A DNA stretch of 64,000 nt, from NCBI RefSeq assembly GCF_006345825.1, contig NZ_VCIX01000090.1, forward strand, positions 124,001 to 188,000. The letters are read 5' to 3'. Below are positions 9,005 to 17,693 of this stretch, piece by piece. Each line of letters starts with the position of its first letter. The stretch's first letter is position 1. The notes under the pieces were generated by a model. That model saw only the letters and a list, made by a program, of their open reading frames with translations, did not search any database and was not told where the DNA came from. The DNA is from Paenibacillus paridis. GTDB lineage: Bacteria > Bacillota > Bacilli > Paenibacillales > Paenibacillaceae. The translations under genes were made by a program, and so were the position numbers.

Positions 9005-9439
9005 ATGAAATCAGATCGATCGATTGCGCTAGAACTTAGAACGCTAAGAAATATGCTGCAAAGACAAGTGGACGGATTTATGAATCAAAAATATGGCGAT
9101 CAATTAACCGGCATGCATGGATGGGTGCTGAAGTACTTTGTCGATAACCAGGACAAGGAGATTTTTCAACGCGATTTCGAGAACAAATTCACCATCCGGC
9201 GTTCGACGGCAAGCAAGATTTTGCAATTAATGGAGAAGAATAACCTTATTATCAGGCAATCGGTTCCCTATGATGCCAGGTTAAAGCAAATCATCCTTAC
9301 GCCAACTGCGCACGAGTACTATGAGGCTATTATTAGTAAATATGCCCAGATTGAACGGGAATTAAAAAAGGGGTTATCGCAAGAGGAACTGGACAATTTT
9401 TTTAACGTCTTGGATAAAATCAAAAGCAATTTGGAGTAG
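9005..9439 (+). CDS. MarR-family transcriptional regulator
   Basis: A 144-residue MarR protein. The winged helix region reads FTIRRSTASKILQLMEKNNLIIRQSVPYDARLKQIILT, with the wing Arg and the D-x-R motif of the family. N- and C-terminal helices would form the dimer interface. GGGGAAGGTG precedes the ATG. It is followed 97 bp later by two ABC exporter genes, and near-identical inverted repeats lie before marR and before the exporter. Autoregulation and control of drug or peptide export is the natural reading. Confidence 0.9.
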   Translation: MKSDRSIALELRTLRNMLQRQVDGFMNQKYGDQLTGMHGWVLKYFVDNQDKEIFQRDFENKFTIRRSTASKILQLMEKNNLIIRQSVPYDARLKQIILTPTAHEYYEAIISKYAQIERELKKGLSQEELDNFFNVLDKIKSNLE

Positions 9440-9482
9440 CAGTCGCCTAAGTTGTTTTAGCGGCTTTTAATATTGTAATATA

Positions 9483-9496
9483 GTTAGTAGGCTTAC
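9483..9496. promoter_or_regulatory. Inverted repeat upstream of the ABC exporter (operator copy 2)
   Basis: GTTAGTAGGCTTAC matches the copy at 8932-8945 at 12 of 14 positions. It lies 41 bp upstream of the exporter ribosome binding site region. Confidence 0.6.
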
Positions 9497-9536
9497 AGTT
9501 CTATGGCTAACAACATGGCGAAGGAGCGTTTGATAA

Positions 9537-11300
9537 ATGCTTAAGATTTTGAAGTATTTTAATCCCAAAAATGTTTGGTTTATCGTCATCAGTACCGCAT
9601 TTATCGTGTTCCAGGTATGGCTAGACCTCAAGCTTCCTGATTATTTGGCGGAAATCACCAAGCTGGTGCAAACGGAAGGCAGCTCCTTAAGCGAGGTATG
9701 GGAGCCAGGCGCCTATATGATGCTGTGTGCTATCGGAAGTTTAATTGCATCCTTTATCGTAGTCTATTTGGTCGCGAAGAGCGCCGCATCGCTGGCTAAG
9801 CGGCTTAGGGGCTTGCTCTTCGATAAGGTTGAATCATTTTCCATGGCCGAAATGAACCAATTCTCGACGGCGAGCCTCATTACGCGTTCCACGAATGATA
9901 TTACGCAAGTGCAAACGATTGTGGCGATGGGGCTGCAAGTGATGATTAAAGCGCCAATTCTGGCAGGCTGGGCCATTGTGAAAATCTCCAGCAAGAGCTG
10001 GCAATGGACGCTTTCATCCGGCGTTTCGGTTGCGCTGCTTCTTCTCATGATCGCAATCGTTATTTTGTTCGCTATGCCAAAGTTCAGATTGATTCAAGGG
10101 CTGACGGACCAGTTAAACCGAGTTACGAGAGAAGGGCTGCATGGCCTGCGAGTCATTCGAGCTTATAATGCGGGACCAAGCCAAGAGGCGAAGTTCGATC
10201 ACGCGAATCGGGATTTGACCGATGCGAATCTGTTCACAAGCCGATTGATGGCATTGATGATGCCGGTCATGAGTCTGATCATGAGCGGACTCAGTTTGGC
10301 GATTTATTGGATCGGCGCCTATCTGATTAACGGAGCGGATACCGTGGCTCGTCTCGGCTTGTTCAGCGACATGGTCATTTTCTCTTCCTATGCGATGCAA
10401 ATTGTTATGGCCTTTATGATGCTGTCGATGGTTTTCTTCATGCTGCCGCGGGCGTCAGTCGCAGCCAAGCGTGTCATGGAAGTATTAAATACAGAACCAA
10501 GCATCAAGGATGGCCGTTCCAAATCGACGAATACCGCAAAAACAGGCGAAATTGAATTCCGAAATGTCAGCTTTAAGTATGCGGATTCGGATGAATATGT
10601 ACTGAGGGATATCAGCTTTGTTGCACGCAGGGGCGAGACCGTAGCATTCATCGGCTCCACGGGCAGCGGCAAGAGTACGCTGCTTAACTTAATTCCGAGA
10701 TTTTATGACGTGTCGGAGGGCGAGGTGCTTGTCCAAGGGTTAAACGTAAAAGATTACGAGCTGAGGGATCTCCATAACAAGCTAGGTTACGTCCCTCAGA
10801 AAACCGTTCTATTCAGCGGAACCGTGACATCCAACGTTGCCTATGGCGATAATGGCCGAGCGGCAGGCTCGGCGGACGATGTGAAGAAAGCGGTAGCGAT
10901 CGCCAAAGGCCAAGAGTTTGTTGAGAAGCTGGAAGGCGGATATGAGGGCAGCGTCTCGCAAGGAGGCTCGAACTTGTCCGGCGGCCAGAAGCAAAGGTTA
11001 TCCATTGCCAGGGCGATCTACCGCAAGCCTGATATTTATATTTTCGACGATTCCTTCTCTGCGCTTGATTATAAGACTGACCGTCAGCTGCGTTCCATGC
11101 TGAATCAAGAAACAGCGGGCGCTACCAACCTCATTGTGGGGCAGCGCATCGGAACGATCAAGGAAGCCGATCTCATCCTCGTTCTCGACGAAGGCAAAAT
11201 TGTAGGAAGAGGCACGCATCAAGAGCTGCTTCAGACCTGCGAAGTATATCGTCAGATCGCGAACTCTCAGTTATCGAAGGAGGAGCTTGAAATTGGCTAA
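9537..11300 (+). CDS. ABC exporter half-transporter with degenerate ATP site
   Basis: A 587-residue type IV ABC half-transporter. Six membrane helices (about residues 15-300) are followed by an ATPase domain. Walker A GSTGSGKST, Q-loop VPQKTVLFSG and signature LSGGQKQR are normal. The Walker B is followed by Asp (IYIFDDSFSALD) instead of the catalytic Glu, and the H-loop His is replaced by Gln (IVGQRIGTI). This is the pattern of the degenerate partner in heterodimeric multidrug exporters such as BmrC/BmrD-type pairs. AAGGAGCG precedes the ATG. The partner gene overlaps its 3' end. Confidence 0.92.
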   Translation: MLKILKYFNPKNVWFIVISTAFIVFQVWLDLKLPDYLAEITKLVQTEGSSLSEVWEPGAYMMLCAIGSLIASFIVVYLVAKSAASLAKRLRGLLFDKVESFSMAEMNQFSTASLITRSTNDITQVQTIVAMGLQVMIKAPILAGWAIVKISSKSWQWTLSSGVSVALLLLMIAIVILFAMPKFRLIQGLTDQLNRVTREGLHGLRVIRAYNAGPSQEAKFDHANRDLTDANLFTSRLMALMMPVMSLIMSGLSLAIYWIGAYLINGADTVARLGLFSDMVIFSSYAMQIVMAFMMLSMVFFMLPRASVAAKRVMEVLNTEPSIKDGRSKSTNTAKTGEIEFRNVSFKYADSDEYVLRDISFVARRGETVAFIGSTGSGKSTLLNLIPRFYDVSEGEVLVQGLNVKDYELRDLHNKLGYVPQKTVLFSGTVTSNVAYGDNGRAAGSADDVKKAVAIAKGQEFVEKLEGGYEGSVSQGGSNLSGGQKQRLSIARAIYRKPDIYIFDDSFSALDYKTDRQLRSMLNQETAGATNLIVGQRIGTIKEADLILVLDEGKIVGRGTHQELLQTCEVYRQIANSQLSKEELEIG

Positions 11301-13080
11301 ACAACAGGTCGCAACTAAGCAAAACATCGATTTCAAAGGAACAATGGGCAAGCTCGTCGCTTATTGCAAGCCGTACCTTCCTCTTATTATCATTGCTTTG
11401 CTGCTATCCGTCGTGGGCACGATCTTTACGATTATCGGGCCAGGTAAGCTGAAAGACATGACGGATTACATTACTGAGGGACTAATGGGCGAAATCGACA
11501 TGGACGCGGTCACCAGCATCGGCATACTGCTTGCCGTCCTATATGGATTAAGTGTCATCTTCTCGTTTTTCCAAGGCTATATTATGGCTACTGTAACGCA
11601 GAAGGTGTCGAGAAGCTTGCGCACCCGCATCTCCAAGAAGATTAACAAGCTTCCGCTAAAGTATTTCGATTCCACGAGCAATGGCGACGTGCTGAGCCGT
11701 GTTACGAACGACATCGATACGATTGGTCAAACGATGAATCAGAGTGTCGGGATGCTTGTTACATCCGTCACCATGCTGGTCGGTTCATTGGTCATGATGT
11801 TCTATACCAACGTGTGGATGACGTTGACGGCGATCATTTCCACTTTTTTAGGATTTGGCTTCATGACGGTGATGATCAAAAAATCGCAAACGCATTTCGT
11901 TCACCAGCAGGCAAACCTTGGTGCGATGAATGGCCATGTCGAGGAAATATTTTCTGGCTACGATGTCGTTAAGGTTTATAATGGCGAGCGGAAGGCGAAG
12001 GAAACGTTTAATGAAATAAACGATAAATTATATGAAAGCTCCTGGAAGTCGCAATTTTTATCCGGCTTGACGATGCCGCTCATGATGTTTGTCGGAAACT
12101 TTGGATATGTAGCGGTATGTATTGTCGGCGGGGCATTGGCGATGGATGGCCAAATTTCGTTTGGCGTTATCGTTGCATTCATGCTCTATGTCCGCCTGTT
12201 CACGCAGCCGCTAGGGCAAATCGCGCAAGCCGCGACAAGCTTGCAATCGACTGCAGCCGCAGCCGCGCGCGTTTTTGAATTTTTGGAGGAGAAAGAGCTT
12301 GAGGACGAGAAGCATAAATCGAAGGTGCTTAAGGATGTTAAGGGGCAGGTGGAATTCCGCAATGTTACCTTCGGCTATGATCCGAATAAGCTTATTATTA
12401 ATGACTTCTCAGCCCGCGCCTTGCCCGGCCAGAAGATCGCCATCGTTGGGCCGACAGGTGCGGGGAAAACGACGATTGTCAATTTGTTGATGCGATTCTA
12501 TGAGCTGAACGGCGGGGAAATTACAATCGATGGCGTTCCTATCCATGAGCTTCCTCGGGAAAATGTGCATGAGCAGTTTTGTATGGTGCTTCAGGATACG
12601 TGGCTATTCGAAGGGACGATCAAAGAAAATATCGTCTTTAATAAGCAAGGCGTTACCGATGCCGACGTGAAGGAAGTCTGCAAGGCTGTCGGCATTGATC
12701 ATTTTATCCGCACGTTAACGAATGGCTACGACACGGTATTGAACGAGCAGGTGAACCTTTCTGCAGGCCAGAAACAACTGATCACCATTGCAAGAGCGCT
12801 CATTGCGAACGCCCCGCTGCTCATCCTCGACGAAGCGACAAGCTCCGTCGATACGAGAACGGAGCTTCTCATACAGGAAGCGATGGACCGCTTAATGGCG
12901 GGACGAACATCTTTTGTTATCGCGCACAGGTTGTCTACGATTAAGAATGCCGATATTATCCTTGTTATGAAGGACGGCGATATTATCGAGAGCGGCAATC
13001 ATTACGAGCTGCTTGCGGAGAACGGCTTCTATGCCGAATTGTACAATAGCCAGTTTGAGACGGCGGAAGCGGCTTTGTGA
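11293..13080 (+). CDS. ABC exporter half-transporter with canonical catalytic site
   Basis: This is the second half of the heterodimeric exporter, about 595 residues. Six membrane helices precede an ATPase domain with Walker A GPTGAGKTT, Walker B plus catalytic Glu (LLILDEATSSVD) and the H-loop His (AHRLSTI). Its signature is LSAGQKQ rather than LSGGQ, complementing the degenerate half encoded upstream. A TTG at 11287 is too close to AAGGAGGAG, while the TTG at 11293 is well spaced, so it is chosen. The gene overlaps the upstream stop by 8 bp, so translation is probably coupled and subunits are made in equal amounts. Substrate unknown. Confidence 0.92.
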   Translation: MAKQQVATKQNIDFKGTMGKLVAYCKPYLPLIIIALLLSVVGTIFTIIGPGKLKDMTDYITEGLMGEIDMDAVTSIGILLAVLYGLSVIFSFFQGYIMATVTQKVSRSLRTRISKKINKLPLKYFDSTSNGDVLSRVTNDIDTIGQTMNQSVGMLVTSVTMLVGSLVMMFYTNVWMTLTAIISTFLGFGFMTVMIKKSQTHFVHQQANLGAMNGHVEEIFSGYDVVKVYNGERKAKETFNEINDKLYESSWKSQFLSGLTMPLMMFVGNFGYVAVCIVGGALAMDGQISFGVIVAFMLYVRLFTQPLGQIAQAATSLQSTAAAAARVFEFLEEKELEDEKHKSKVLKDVKGQVEFRNVTFGYDPNKLIINDFSARALPGQKIAIVGPTGAGKTTIVNLLMRFYELNGGEITIDGVPIHELPRENVHEQFCMVLQDTWLFEGTIKENIVFNKQGVTDADVKEVCKAVGIDHFIRTLTNGYDTVLNEQVNLSAGQKQLITIARALIANAPLLILDEATSSVDTRTELLIQEAMDRLMAGRTSFVIAHRLSTIKNADIILVMKDGDIIESGNHYELLAENGFYAELYNSQFETAEAAL

Positions 13081-13127
13081 AGACAATAGAATGATTTAAG
13101 GACTTAGCCTATAAGTCCATTCTTTAG

Positions 13128-13168
13128 ACGATCACTTTTCCTGCATTTTGGGAGGGGTGATCGTTTTT
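13128..13168 (+). terminator. Intrinsic terminator after the ABC exporter genes
   Basis: ACGATCAC (13128-13135) pairs with GTGATCGT (13157-13164). The stem extends inward through G-T pairs and is followed by a T run. Confidence 0.75.
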
Positions 13169-13309
13169 CTTGTTATGGAATTTATTGGTTGGACTCTTCC
13201 CGATAAAGCGCGGATAATACCAAAATGCCGCACTTATTCCATTAACCTGCTGCTAGGCAAGTGCTATAGTTTGGGAGGAAAGATAGACCAAGCAGGGGAG
13301 GAAATACAA

Positions 13310-16300
13310 TTGAAAAGTTGGAACAGGCCGATTGCCAAGCGGGTGTACACCATAATGCTGGCAGTCCTAGTCATGATGGCAGGATTGCCCGCATTATCCG
13401 TTAAGGCGGCAGAAGAGGTTGCCAATGCCCGTTTTATTGTAGAATCGTATCCATCAGAAAGTATGGATAAGGAAATGACTTACCGCATTTATTTGCCGGA
13501 GGGGTATGCGGATAATGAGCAGCGTTACCCGGTTGTCTATTTGCTGCACCAAGAGGACAGCTCAAGCCAGCAGTTCGCCGATGCGGCTGTAGACAAGAAG
13601 CTGGATGAGTGGATGGCCCAAGGGCTGATGCAGAAAATGATCGTCGTTATGCCGGATACAAGCGGAGACAGCTGGTTCGTTAACAAGGCAGACGCTCCTT
13701 GGGAGGATATGCTTGTAAGCGATCTCATTCCGCATGTCGACGACACTTATAGAACGATTCCGCTGGCAAAATTTCGAGGCATTAGCGGTGTTTCGATGGG
13801 CGGCTATGGCGCTTTTGTGCTTGGCCTCAAGCACCCCGAGCTGTTCAGCTCGATTGGCAGCCACATGGGAGCGCTCGACAAGAAGGTAGAGGGACTGCAG
13901 CCGCTTGAGATGATTAAAGCGATAAGCGCAGCGAACCAGAAGGCATATAAATACTATTTGGATGGCGGAACGGAAGATCCGAGTACGTATGCGGACGGTT
14001 CTACCAATGATATCCATGCCTATTTCCGCGGGGCGAAGGTCGCTCATGAATACCAAATGAGGCCAGGCGGCCATACGGCAGATTACTATCTGCGTTATTT
14101 GGATCGTTCGTTTATGATGCACAGCAACAATTTCGGAAGCAGCCTAGTGAAAGGAAGCTTCACGGCAGCCCCGCAGGCCATTAACGTAGGCCAGCAGACG
14201 GTGAAGGTTGATTTTACAGTCAATCTGGACCGAGCTAGCGCCGCAAATTATGTACTGAATCAAACGACCAGCAGCAATTTTCATTTGAATACCCTTGTCC
14301 AGGTCACCGATGTAAGCGGAGTGGCGCTGTATAGTGATTCTGTTGATCTCGGCGATGTGATCACGGGATCTGCGCAGGGCAGCTTTACGGGAAGCTTTAC
14401 GATTCCGGTAACAGCTCTTGGCCAGGATAAAAGCTATAATGTCACACTTAGCGCACGTTTGCTAGGGATGACCTATGCGCTCGGAACTAAACCTCTTATT
14501 CAGGTAACACCAATGGGGACTGCGGCTGAGGATGTTCAAATTGACTTGCTTGGCGATTGGTTCTTCACGAAGGACACTTTCCCCAGCAGCTCGGTGAATG
14601 GCCTGACTCCTGATCTTCAGAACGGAGATTGGCGCACAGTACAGCCAGGCTTGGACTGGTGGACAGATGGCTTCGGAGGCTACAGCGGACTCAATAATTA
14701 TTACGGCGCCGCTTGGTATTACAGGGAGTTTACAGTCCCGGATGATTTCCCGGATCAGGATTTAACTTTGCTTGCAGGCAAAATTGATGACGCTGACCAA
14801 ACCTATATTAATGGACAGCTAGTTGGCAAAACAGGCTTTAATGATAATGGAGAGTATACAAGCTCATTCTGGGCAGCCTCCAGATCGTACAGCGTGCCTT
14901 CAGGCCTCCTGAAACGCGGCGAGACCAATACAATCGCGGTTCGTTTGTACAACCAGAACGGCGGCGGCGGCTGGTATTCCGGGCCCATTGGCATTTACAC
15001 GAAAGCAGCGCTTCAAAAAGTGAATAAGCTTCCTTCTAAAGTGCCTAGCGAAAGCGTTGTTGCCGACGTTAAAGCGCTGGCTGTGAAGCAGTTGAATGCC
15101 ATTAGCAGCCAAGAGATGCAGGCGTATCGAAATACGCTGTCGGCTGGCTATTTCGAGAAGGGGTATGACAAGCTGCAGCGCATCGATCAAATAACCCAGC
15201 TTGTTAAGGGATACACCAATGTAAAAGCGCAGGTTGAAGGGGCTTATGTATTTGAGCTTGATGGCAAATATTTATATACCGCCAACGTGACGCTTACAGG
15301 CAAAAACGATCAGGATGAGACGGTAACGATTAAGCAAGCGGCTGTCTCGCAGTATTACAAGTACGAGAATGGCGCAGTGAAGGAAACCGGCGATCAAAAG
15401 CTGTTCTATGTCACGGAGTTTTTCTCCGAGAGCGCTAACCGGATGGTCAAATACCGTGTATATTTGCCGCCTAGCTATCTAGATCAGCCAAGCAAACGTT
15501 ACCCGTCCGTTTATTTGCTCCACCAGTTCAATAGCGACAGCGAGTCGTTTGAAATTGACAAGATTGATCAAATTTTGGACAAAGGCATACAGCAAGGCTC
15601 GATAAAGGATATGATCGTTGTCATCCCTGACTCCAGCGGCACCAGCTTCTGGGTTAACGGCGCCGGAGCGAATGGCGTGAAATGGCAGGATATGGTGACC
15701 AAGGATTTGGTGCCGCTTGTCGATACCCAATATCGCACGATTGACGATGCCCGTTACAGAGGCACGACAGGAGTATCAATGGGTGGTTTCGGCGCTTTCG
15801 TAATCGGATTCCAGTATCCGGACCAGTTCTCGAGTGTGGCCAGCCATATGGGTGCGCTAAGTATGACGAATACAGGCCAGTTCCCGGTAAAAATCGTAAC
15901 CGATTATCCGGTAGAAGCGTTGAAGAGTTATTCGATTTATTTTGACTCGGGCAATCTGGATGTGTACAGCTTTGACCTTCCAGTCAATACGCTGCACAAA
16001 TATTTGATGAATGCGGGAGTTCCGCATTATGCTGAGGTGCGCGATGGTGCGCATGACAGCGCATTTTATACCAAATCGATTGACCTGTCCTTTGCTCAGC
16101 ATAGCACTCATTTCCGTTCGGCGAGCGTGGGCAATGACGTATTGAGCGGCAAGGTTAAGGTGGAGGCTGTTGGGGAAACAACGGAGCTGACCTATGAATT
16201 GCTCAGCACCGATGCGCTTGCAGCTTATGCAAATGAAATTCCAGCCTCCGCCTATGTGAAGGATCAACATCCGGTACTGAAGCTGCCGGTTACGGTGGAC

Positions 16301-17611
16301 TTCTACAACAAGACTAGCGGGGAGAAGCTTTATAGCTATCAAACGGAGGAATCAACGAAGGGAGCCCAGGGCTTCACTGGCACATTTATTGTACCGCAAG
16401 CTATGACAGCAGGGACATATGAGGCTGTTCTGACATCGGCTGTCCTGGATCGCAGCTTCGAGCTTAGCAGATTGACGTATACCGTTTCTTCTGGCGATGG
16501 CGGACCTGTTACCGAAAACCCTAGCAACGGAGGCGTAGTTACGCCGCCGGCGAATGAGTCGAATGTTGGCGTCGTGGGCATTGCCGATATCCAGAAGGCA
16601 TTGGCAGCGCAAACGGGTCTTGAGCTAAAAGCTGGGGATAACAGCAAGCTGGAGATCCCTTATGAAACGCTGAAGCAGCTAAGCGAATCAGTAGGCTTGG
16701 AGCAGCTGAAGGAGCTGGCTTGGAAAGTTGACCAGTTGTCTCAGGCTGATCAGTCTGCATGGTTGAAGCAGGCCAGTTCGCAGTGGACTGGACAATGGGC
16801 ATCCGCAGGCAAACTCGTGGATTTCCAGTTAACCGCCGTTATGAAGAATGGAACAGCACGTCCATTAAACGTACCATTCACGAAGGCTGTACGAGTAAGC
16901 CTGAAGGCAGACGCTAATGCCGATTATGAGCTAACTGGCATATACCACTTGACTTCAGATAATAAGCTGGCGTTTATTGGCGGCACTTACGATGCTGCAA
17001 GCGGCATGATTCAGGCCGACCTAGCGCATTTCAGCGCTTATGGCGTGCTTTCGTTTACGAAAGCATTCAAGGACGTACAAAAGAACCACTGGGCTCATCG
17101 GGCTATAGAGGTACTGTCAGCCCAGCATGTTGTAGTGGGCACAAGCGACGAGGTATATTCACCGAATCGCCAAATTACACGTGCGGAATTTGCGGCACTG
17201 CTGGTTCGTTCACTTGGTTTGACTGACAATGGAGCGGAGCTTCCATTCCGGGATGTGCCAGCGGATAGCTGGTATTATGCACCGGTTGCGGCAGCTTTCC
17301 ATACCGGTCTTGTTCGCGGGATGAGCGAGCAGGCATTTGTTCCGCATAGCACGATTACTCGCGAGGAAATGGCAGTAATGCTCTACCGCGCATATCAATG
17401 GAAGACGAAGCATGAATCTTCCCAAGCGGATAAACTAGGCAGCTTTAGCGATGAGCCGCAGATTCATAGCTGGGCACGCCAAGCCTTGAATGAGATTGTT
17501 GAACTTGGTCTGATCAAAGGGACAAGCGACACAACGCTGGCCCCGCTTAGCCAAGCGACTCGCGCAGAGGCGGCTCAGATGGTTTATCATTTGACTCAAG
17601 CCGTGCGTTAA
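13310..17611 (+). CDS. Secreted SLH-anchored protein with two esterase domains
   Basis: A 1433-residue surface protein. A signal peptide (to about residue 35, SVKAA) is followed by an alpha/beta-hydrolase esterase D-like domain with nucleophile S162 in GVSMGGYG and a GGH motif near residue 260. Next come a beta-sandwich and, at about 405-565, a GH2-like sugar-binding jelly roll (WYYREFTVP..YINGQLVG). A small NTF2-like segment follows, then a second esterase domain (nucleophile S823 in GVSMGGFG, later GAHDSAFY). After a linker and a beta domain, three SLH repeats (about 1252-1433) bind the cell wall polymer. The TTG at 13310 follows GGGGAGGAAA and opens the signal peptide, so the longer frame from 13148 is not used. 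It may deacylate plant polysaccharides at the cell surface. The substrate is inferred. Confidence 0.88.
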   Translation: MKSWNRPIAKRVYTIMLAVLVMMAGLPALSVKAAEEVANARFIVESYPSESMDKEMTYRIYLPEGYADNEQRYPVVYLLHQEDSSSQQFADAAVDKKLDEWMAQGLMQKMIVVMPDTSGDSWFVNKADAPWEDMLVSDLIPHVDDTYRTIPLAKFRGISGVSMGGYGAFVLGLKHPELFSSIGSHMGALDKKVEGLQPLEMIKAISAANQKAYKYYLDGGTEDPSTYADGSTNDIHAYFRGAKVAHEYQMRPGGHTADYYLRYLDRSFMMHSNNFGSSLVKGSFTAAPQAINVGQQTVKVDFTVNLDRASAANYVLNQTTSSNFHLNTLVQVTDVSGVALYSDSVDLGDVITGSAQGSFTGSFTIPVTALGQDKSYNVTLSARLLGMTYALGTKPLIQVTPMGTAAEDVQIDLLGDWFFTKDTFPSSSVNGLTPDLQNGDWRTVQPGLDWWTDGFGGYSGLNNYYGAAWYYREFTVPDDFPDQDLTLLAGKIDDADQTYINGQLVGKTGFNDNGEYTSSFWAASRSYSVPSGLLKRGETNTIAVRLYNQNGGGGWYSGPIGIYTKAALQKVNKLPSKVPSESVVADVKALAVKQLNAISSQEMQAYRNTLSAGYFEKGYDKLQRIDQITQLVKGYTNVKAQVEGAYVFELDGKYLYTANVTLTGKNDQDETVTIKQAAVSQYYKYENGAVKETGDQKLFYVTEFFSESANRMVKYRVYLPPSYLDQPSKRYPSVYLLHQFNSDSESFEIDKIDQILDKGIQQGSIKDMIVVIPDSSGTSFWVNGAGANGVKWQDMVTKDLVPLVDTQYRTIDDARYRGTTGVSMGGFGAFVIGFQYPDQFSSVASHMGALSMTNTGQFPVKIVTDYPVEALKSYSIYFDSGNLDVYSFDLPVNTLHKYLMNAGVPHYAEVRDGAHDSAFYTKSIDLSFAQHSTHFRSASVGNDVLSGKVKVEAVGETTELTYELLSTDALAAYANEIPASAYVKDQHPVLKLPVTVDFYNKTSGEKLYSYQTEESTKGAQGFTGTFIVPQAMTAGTYEAVLTSAVLDRSFELSRLTYTVSSGDGGPVTENPSNGGVVTPPANESNVGVVGIADIQKALAAQTGLELKAGDNSKLEIPYETLKQLSESVGLEQLKELAWKVDQLSQADQSAWLKQASSQWTGQWASAGKLVDFQLTAVMKNGTARPLNVPFTKAVRVSLKADANADYELTGIYHLTSDNKLAFIGGTYDAASGMIQADLAHFSAYGVLSFTKAFKDVQKNHWAHRAIEVLSAQHVVVGTSDEVYSPNRQITRAEFAALLVRSLGLTDNGAELPFRDVPADSWYYAPVAAAFHTGLVRGMSEQAFVPHSTITREEMAVMLYRAYQWKTKHESSQADKLGSFSDEPQIHSWARQALNEIVELGLIKGTSDTTLAPLSQATRAEAAQMVYHLTQAVR

Positions 17612-17641
17612 GCAAGGCAGGCGATTAAGAAGGTATTAGAA

Positions 17642-17681
17642 GATGCCCCATGAGCCAATGGCTTTTGGGGCATCATTTTTT
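17642..17681. terminator. Intrinsic terminator
   Basis: GATGCCCCA (17642-17650) pairs with TGGGGCATC (17666-17674), then a run of seven T. It can also serve the convergent sigma factor gene. Confidence 0.85.
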
Positions 17682-17693
17682 TAGCTGGAACGT

